NCBI GenBank assembly: GCA_964384675.1
Contig: CAYLNK010000283.1
Coordinates: 1-9,040 of the forward strand
DNA from: CAYLNK01 sp964384675
Lineage (GTDB): Bacteria; Acidobacteriota; Thermoanaerobaculia; UBA5066
Direction of reading: 5' to 3'
Length of the DNA stretch: 9,040 bases
In this document: in pieces, positions 5,586-9,040 of the stretch
How the letters are laid out: every line of letters begins with the position of its first letter
How positions within the stretch are numbered: the first letter of the stretch is position 1
Program-made: the position numbers and the translations under genes
The notes under the pieces: model-generated
Seen by the model: only the letters and a program-made list of their open reading frames with translations
The model's database searches: none
Told to the model about the DNA's origin: nothing

Positions 5586-6916
5586 TCGCGCTGGCGCTCT
5601 ACGGCGCAGCGGTCCTCGCCATCGGGGTGGCGGCCGGCCGCAGGGGGGGCGGCAAGGAGGAGTTCCTCGTCGGCGGGCGGGAGTTCGGGCTGCTTCCCAC
5701 GTGGGCGGCCCTCTCGTCGACGACGATCGGCGGCTCGACGACTCTCGTGCTGGCCGCGCTCGTCGCACGCAAGGGGCTGCCCGGCCTCTGGCTCGACCTG
5801 GCGGGCGCCCTCGGCCTGGCGCTTCTCGGCCTCTTCCTGGCGCGCCGGGTCCGCGAGACGGGCGCGGTGACCATCGCCGAGGTGATCGGCCGGCTCCACG
5901 GACCCGAGGTGAGGCGGATCGCGGCGCTCCTGGTCGTCCTCGCCGAGATCGTCTGGTTCGCGCTCCTGACCCAGGCGACCGAGACCGTCGTGACGGCGGC
6001 CACCGCCTGGGATCCGACGACGGTCCTCCTCGCGACCGCCGCGATCTTCATCGCCTACACGGCGATCGGCGGCCAGCGCGCCGTGATCCGGACCGACGTC
6101 TTCCAGCTCACCCTGATGGTCGTCTCGATCCTCGGAGTCGCCGTGCCGCTGGCCGTGCGGTCGCTCCGAGGCACGGGCCTCCCACGCGAGCTCCTCCGGT
6201 TCCCCACCGGGCCCGGGATGGGCACGATCGACGTGGTGGCGCTCCTCGTCCTCGTCGGCCTTCCGCACCTCGTCGGCGGCGACGTCTGGGCCAAGCTGCT
6301 GTCCGCGCGGACCGCGTCGATCGCGCGGCTCGCCGCGCTCGGCGCGGCCGGGACCAAGCTCGTCTTCGGGCTCGGGGTCGTCACGATCGCGCTCGCGGGC
6401 GTCGCGGCGAAGGTGCCGCATGGGAGCGCCGACCTCTTCCCGCGGACGCTTCTCGCGCTCACCGGACCGACGCTCGCGCCGCTCCTCCTGGTGGCCATGA
6501 TCGCCACGATGCAGTCGTCGGCCGACTCGGTGCTCCTCTCCGCCGCGGCGGCCACCGTGCACGACCTCGCGCCGCGGCTCGGGGAGCGGGCGGGGCGCCT
6601 CCTCGTGGTCGCCTACGGCGGGCTCGGGCTCGTGGTGGCGCTCGCGCTGCGGGACCTCGTCGAGACGTTCCGGCTCGGCTATACCCTCTTCGCCTCGGGC
6701 CTCATCCTGCCGACGCTCGCCGCCTTCGTTCCGGGGATCCGGCTGGACCGGCGCCGGGTCGGCGCCGCGATGCTCCTGGGCGGCGCGGCGGCGCTGGCGG
6801 TCCGCTTCGGACACGTCCTGCCGGGCGATCCCGTGCTCTGGGGCACGGGGATCAACGCGCTGGTCCTCCTGGGCGGGCTGCGGGGGCGGGATCCGGTGGG
6901 CCGCGCCGACGCCTGA
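5579..6916 (+). CDS. Sodium:solute symporter (SSS family), TTG start
   Basis: Polytopic inner-membrane Na+-coupled transporter (445 aa) with many hydrophobic segments from residue 2 on. Seen: the N-terminal SSS pattern EEFLVGGREFGLLPTWAALS followed by STTIGG (28-52), where the early core helix contributes to substrate and Na+ binding, and the MQSSADSVLLSAAAATVHDL segment (from 311), the family's conserved Ser-rich Na+ site helix. The TTG at 5579 is the only start that I find near the beginning of homology. It overlaps the M20 coding region, including its stop, by 7 bp, with no separate ribosome site, so translation is probably coupled to M20. The pairing suggests that it imports the hydrolase's substrate; the substrate is not identifiable from sequence. 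Confidence 0.9.
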   Translation: MLIALALYGAAVLAIGVAAGRRGGGKEEFLVGGREFGLLPTWAALSSTTIGGSTTLVLAALVARKGLPGLWLDLAGALGLALLGLFLARRVRETGAVTIAEVIGRLHGPEVRRIAALLVVLAEIVWFALLTQATETVVTAATAWDPTTVLLATAAIFIAYTAIGGQRAVIRTDVFQLTLMVVSILGVAVPLAVRSLRGTGLPRELLRFPTGPGMGTIDVVALLVLVGLPHLVGGDVWAKLLSARTASIARLAALGAAGTKLVFGLGVVTIALAGVAAKVPHGSADLFPRTLLALTGPTLAPLLLVAMIATMQSSADSVLLSAAAATVHDLAPRLGERAGRLLVVAYGGLGLVVALALRDLVETFRLGYTLFASGLILPTLAAFVPGIRLDRRRVGAAMLLGGAAALAVRFGHVLPGDPVLWGTGINALVLLGGLRGRDPVGRADA

Positions 6917-6929
6917 CGGCGCGCCTCAG
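6913..6929. repeat. Short palindrome holding both convergent stop codons
   Basis: CTGA, one extra C, GGCGCGCC, TCAG forms a near-perfect dyad. The TGA stop of the symporter (6914-6916) and that of the TetR gene (complement of 6926-6928) sit in its two arms, with only 9 bp between the genes. There is no T-run, so it is not a typical intrinsic terminator. It may still form a short hairpin in both transcripts. Confidence 0.45.
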
Positions 6930-7504
6930 ACGCCCGCGAGGCGGAGGGCCGCCGCGACCACGCTCGTCCGCGCGACCTCGTGGCCGGGTCCCCCTCCGTT
7001 CTCGCGTAGCTGCGACACGAGCGCCGCGTCGATCAGGTTCACGATCGAGCGGGCGGTCGCCTCGGGGCTCCCCGGGCCGGGGCTTCCGGCCAGGGACCTT
7101 GCGAGGATCCCGACCCGCGGATCCGGAGCCCCGGCGGCCGACTCGTCGGTCGCCCCGGGCCCGGCGAGGACGTGCAGCAGCGAAAGGCGCGAGAGGGCGG
7201 GCCGGGCGGCGCCGAAGTCGTACAGGCCCTCCACGACGCGGCTCATCCCGTCCCGCGAGGCCCCGGGGGCGGGCTGCGGAAGCTCGCCCTTGAGGGCCTC
7301 ACCGAGCACGGCCCAGTAGAGCCCCTCCTTGTTCCTGAAGTGGTAGTGGAGGGTGGCCACGTTCACGCCCGCCCGGGAGGCGACCTGCCGGGTCGTCGCC
7401 CCGCAGAAGCCCGACTCGGCGAAGCTCTCCTGGGCGGCCATCAGGATCTGTCGCTTCGTCTCGGCAGGGTTGCCGTCGCGGGGCCGTCCGACGCTTCGTC
7501 TCAT
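6926..7504 (-). CDS. TetR family transcriptional regulator
   Basis: DNA-binding repressor (192 aa). The N-terminal TetR domain is clear: a basic GRPRDG arm, helix 1 TKRQILMAAQESFAESGF (16-33), the recognition HTH TTRQVASRAGVNVATLHYHF (37-56) and NKEGLY (58-63). The remaining ~130 residues form the helical ligand-binding and dimer region, which does not reveal its ligand. ATG 7504 is preferred over an in-frame TTG at 7543 because GGAGAG (7513-7518) lies 8 nt upstream of the ATG and the TTG lies inside the operator region. It is divergent from an acyl-CoA dehydrogenase gene, an arrangement typical of a regulator that responds to an acyl-CoA or fatty acid and controls its neighbour and itself. 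The ligand is an inference. Confidence 0.93.
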   Translation of the reverse strand: MRRSVGRPRDGNPAETKRQILMAAQESFAESGFCGATTRQVASRAGVNVATLHYHFRNKEGLYWAVLGEALKGELPQPAPGASRDGMSRVVEGLYDFGAARPALSRLSLLHVLAGPGATDESAAGAPDPRVGILARSLAGSPGPGSPEATARSIVNLIDAALVSQLRENGGGPGHEVARTSVVAAALRLAGV

Positions 7505-7512
7505 TCCGCTTG

Positions 7513-7518
7513 CTCTCC
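7513..7518 (-). promoter_or_regulatory. Ribosome binding site of the TetR gene
   Basis: GGAGAG on the minus strand, 8 nt upstream of the ATG at 7502-7504. It decides that start over the upstream TTG at 7541-7543. Confidence 0.65.
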
Positions 7519-7534
7519 GTCGACGCCCGGGCTC

Positions 7535-7560
7535 CGGATTCAATCCGAACGCTTGTTCGG
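7535..7560. promoter_or_regulatory. Probable TetR operator: overlapping inverted repeats
   Basis: CCGAAC-GCTT-GTTCGG (7545-7560) is a perfect 6-bp-arm inverted repeat of the size and shape bound by TetR dimers. A second dyad, CGGAT-TCA-ATCCG (7535-7547), shares three bases with it. Both lie in the 94-bp spacer between the divergent TetR and acyl-CoA dehydrogenase genes. The main repeat abuts the AT-rich presumed -10 patch, so bound repressor could block both promoters. Binding is an inference. Confidence 0.6.
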
Positions 7561-7567
7561 TATTTTA
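7561..7567. promoter_or_regulatory. Shared AT-rich -10 patch of the divergent TetR and ACAD promoters
   Basis: TATTTT (7561-7566) on the plus strand matches four of six -10 positions for the dehydrogenase, with a weak TTCAAT -35 candidate at 7539-7544 that leaves a 16-bp spacer. TAAAAT on the minus strand (7562-7567) matches five of six for the TetR gene. This is the only AT-rich run in the spacer, so both transcripts probably start around it. Confidence 0.4.
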
Positions 7568-7598
7568 GAGCCTGACGCGAAGGTAGACTCCGGCGCCT

Positions 7599-8834
7599 AT
7601 GGCTTACAGCCCGATTCGCGAGCTCCTGACCCCCGAGAACCTGGACTGGATCGCGCGCGCCAAGGAGTGCGCCGACACCTACGTCCGCCCCTACGCCGCC
7701 GAGTGGGACCGCACCGGCGACTACCCGTGGAAGGCGATCGAGGGCCTGAAGAGGTTCGACCTCCTGAAGACCTGGATCCCGAAGGAGTACGGCGGCGCCG
7801 GCGGCGGCGTCCTGAACCTCTGCCTCGTGACCGAGGAGCTGTCGAAGGCGTGCGGGGGCTTCGGCGTCCTCTACGCCGTCAATGCCCTCGGCTCGTTCCC
7901 GATCATCCTCGGGGGAACGGAGCGCCAGAAGGAGACGTGGCTCCCCAAGATCGCGGCGGGAGAGAAGCTGATCGCCTTCGGCCTCTCCGAGAAGAAGTCG
8001 GGCTCCGACGCCGGCTCGCTCCGCTGCCGGGCGGAGAAGCAGGCCGACGGGACGTACGTCATCAACGGCCAGAAGAAGTGGAACACCAACGGTGGCGCGG
8101 CGGACGTCTACTCGGTCTTCACCTCGACCGACCCGAGCCGCGGCGCGCGCGGGCTGTCGGCCTTCCTCGTCGAGAAGGGGCAGCCCGGCTTCAGGATCGG
8201 CAAGCGCGAGGACCTGATGGGGATCCGCTGCGTACCGGTCCACGAGCTGGAGTTCGAGGGCTGCGTGGCGGACCCGTCGCAGCTCCTCGGCGGGCGCGAG
8301 GGAAGCGCCTTCGGGACGGCGATGATGACGCTCGACCGCGCCCGTCCCGGCGTGGCGGCGCAGGCGGTGGGGCTCGCCCAGGGGGCGCTCGACCTGGCGG
8401 TGTCGTACGCCCGCGACCGGCAGCAGTTCGGGCAGACCGTGCTCTCGTTCCAGGCCACCCAGTTCCTGATCGCCGACCTCGCCACCAAGATCGAGGCGGC
8501 CCGCCACCTCGTCTACACCGCGGCGAGGGCGATCGACGCCGGCGCCAAGGGCTCCTCCAAGCTCGCGGCGATGGCCAAGGTGTTCGCGACCGACACCGCC
8601 ATGGAGGTCACCACGCACGCGGTGCAGCTCTTCGGCGGCTACGGCTTCTGCCGCGACTACCCGATCGAGAAGTACATGCGCGACGCGAAGATCACCCAGA
8701 TCTACGAGGGGACGAACCAGGTGCAGCGCCTGGTGATCGGCCGCGCCATCACCAAGGAGTCGGTCGACGACCCGAAGGTGCCGCGGCCGGCAGCCGACCT
8801 CGAGGACGCCCCGGTCCCGGTTCCGGTCCCCTGA
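7599..8834 (+). CDS. Acyl-CoA dehydrogenase
   Basis: FAD enzyme (411 aa) that oxidises an acyl-CoA to the trans-2-enoyl-CoA and passes electrons to electron-transfer flavoprotein. Seen: the N-terminal helical domain with WIPKEYGGAGGG; the FAD/substrate signature FGLSEKKSGSDAGSL, a variant of the usual TEPxAGSD; KKWNTNGGAADVY; LDRARPGVAAQAVGLAQGAL; YARDRQQFGQ; and the C-terminal signature QLFGGYGFCRDYPIEKYMRD followed by AKITQIYEGTNQVQRL. Glu370 of YEGTN is at the catalytic-base position of short- and medium-chain types. A ~27-residue tail beyond the core ends in PVPVPVP, encoded by a hexanucleotide repeat. ATG 7599 is chosen by homology; the best ribosome site (AAGG, 7580-7583) is rather distant. 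Chain length or branched-chain specificity cannot be read from the sequence. Confidence 0.95.
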   Translation: MAYSPIRELLTPENLDWIARAKECADTYVRPYAAEWDRTGDYPWKAIEGLKRFDLLKTWIPKEYGGAGGGVLNLCLVTEELSKACGGFGVLYAVNALGSFPIILGGTERQKETWLPKIAAGEKLIAFGLSEKKSGSDAGSLRCRAEKQADGTYVINGQKKWNTNGGAADVYSVFTSTDPSRGARGLSAFLVEKGQPGFRIGKREDLMGIRCVPVHELEFEGCVADPSQLLGGREGSAFGTAMMTLDRARPGVAAQAVGLAQGALDLAVSYARDRQQFGQTVLSFQATQFLIADLATKIEAARHLVYTAARAIDAGAKGSSKLAAMAKVFATDTAMEVTTHAVQLFGGYGFCRDYPIEKYMRDAKITQIYEGTNQVQRLVIGRAITKESVDDPKVPRPAADLEDAPVPVPVP

Positions 8835-8842
8835 CGGCGGCG

Positions 8843-9040
8843 ATGGGAGCGGCCGCGCCGGGTGTCGAGGTGCGGCCGCTTCCGGGCGGCCCTGCCGACA
8901 CGGGGCTCGATCGCGACCTTCGCCATGCGCTCCGGACGGACCCCGACGGCGCGTTCCAGGCGCTCGGTCCGGAGGGCCGGCCGGTCGGGCGGGCGGCGGG
9001 CGTCGTCCGCGGCGAGACGCTCCAGCTCGTGCGGCTCGAG
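8843..9040 (+). CDS. Probable GNAT family N-acetyltransferase, 5' part only
   Basis: An open frame of 66 residues runs from ATG 8843 off the right edge. It starts 8 nt after the dehydrogenase stop, with a weak GGCGG upstream, so it is probably cotranscribed and coupled. The pattern EVRPLPG, then LRTDPDGAFQALGPEGRPVG, then RAAGVVRGETLQLVRLE resembles the first strands of GNAT acetyltransferases, where a DGRPVG-like turn precedes the strand leading to the acetyl-CoA loop. The diagnostic acetyl-CoA motif would lie outside the window, so the family is tentative and the substrate unknown. Confidence 0.55.
   Translation, partial: MGAAAPGVEVRPLPGGPADTGLDRDLRHALRTDPDGAFQALGPEGRPVGRAAGVVRGETLQLVRLE

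Noticed and set aside
4142..6814. An 890-codon open frame on the minus strand opposite the M20 and SSS genes
   Set aside because: Low-complexity Arg/Glu/Pro-rich translation with no motifs; the plus strand encodes two well-conserved families with intact motifs over the same span.
5701..7293. A 530-codon plus-strand frame covering part of the symporter and the TetR gene
   Set aside because: Almost entirely Arg/Pro/Gly low-complexity sequence that crosses two convincing genes; a GC-content shadow.

Overview
This is a GC-rich bacterial chromosomal window (roughly 70% GC by eye) packed with ordinary housekeeping and catabolic genes. I see no phage, transposon, CRISPR, rRNA or tRNA. The gene mix is a cobalamin-dependent ribonucleotide reductase, an A-type Fe-S carrier with a long-form SufT, a DUF2203 protein, an M20 amidohydrolase with an SSS symporter, and a TetR regulator beside an acyl-CoA dehydrogenase. 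It fits a free-living, metabolically versatile high-GC lineage such as Acidobacteriota or a related uncultured soil or groundwater phylum. The sequence alone does not fix the taxon.

Layout. Positions 1-2240 (minus) hold the first 746 residues of NrdJ; its C-terminus lies off the left edge. A 248-bp divergent control region (2241-2488) separates it from a plus-strand cluster: an ErpA/IscA-type carrier (2489-2878), SufT (2898-3431, apparently starting at CTG) and a hotdog-fold acyl-CoA thioesterase (3458-3991). A convergent DUF2203 gene follows (4017-4358, minus). It is divergent, across only 36 bp, from an M20 amidohydrolase (4395-5585) whose 3' end overlaps a sodium:solute symporter gene (5579-6916). 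A TetR repressor (6926-7504, minus) converges on the symporter and diverges from an acyl-CoA dehydrogenase (7599-8834). A probable GNAT acetyltransferase (8843 onward) follows and runs off the right edge.

How the genes may work together. The nrdJ upstream region carries two sequences resembling NrdR boxes, 31 bp apart centre to centre, just upstream of a plausible sigma-70 promoter. nrdJ is therefore probably under NrdR control, and its protein has no visible N-terminal ATP-cone. ErpA and SufT form a small Fe-S maturation unit. The M20-SSS pair looks like an uptake-and-hydrolysis module for an acylated or amidated compound. The TetR-ACAD pair shares a 94-bp intergenic region with one clear inverted repeat next to the only AT-rich patch, which suggests a self-regulated acyl-CoA catabolic unit.

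I did not find a previously undescribed system. The observations most worth a second look are the tandem NrdR-like boxes, the probable CTG start of sufT next to a 23-bp tandem duplication across the erpA stop codon, and the overlapping dyads in the TetR-ACAD spacer.
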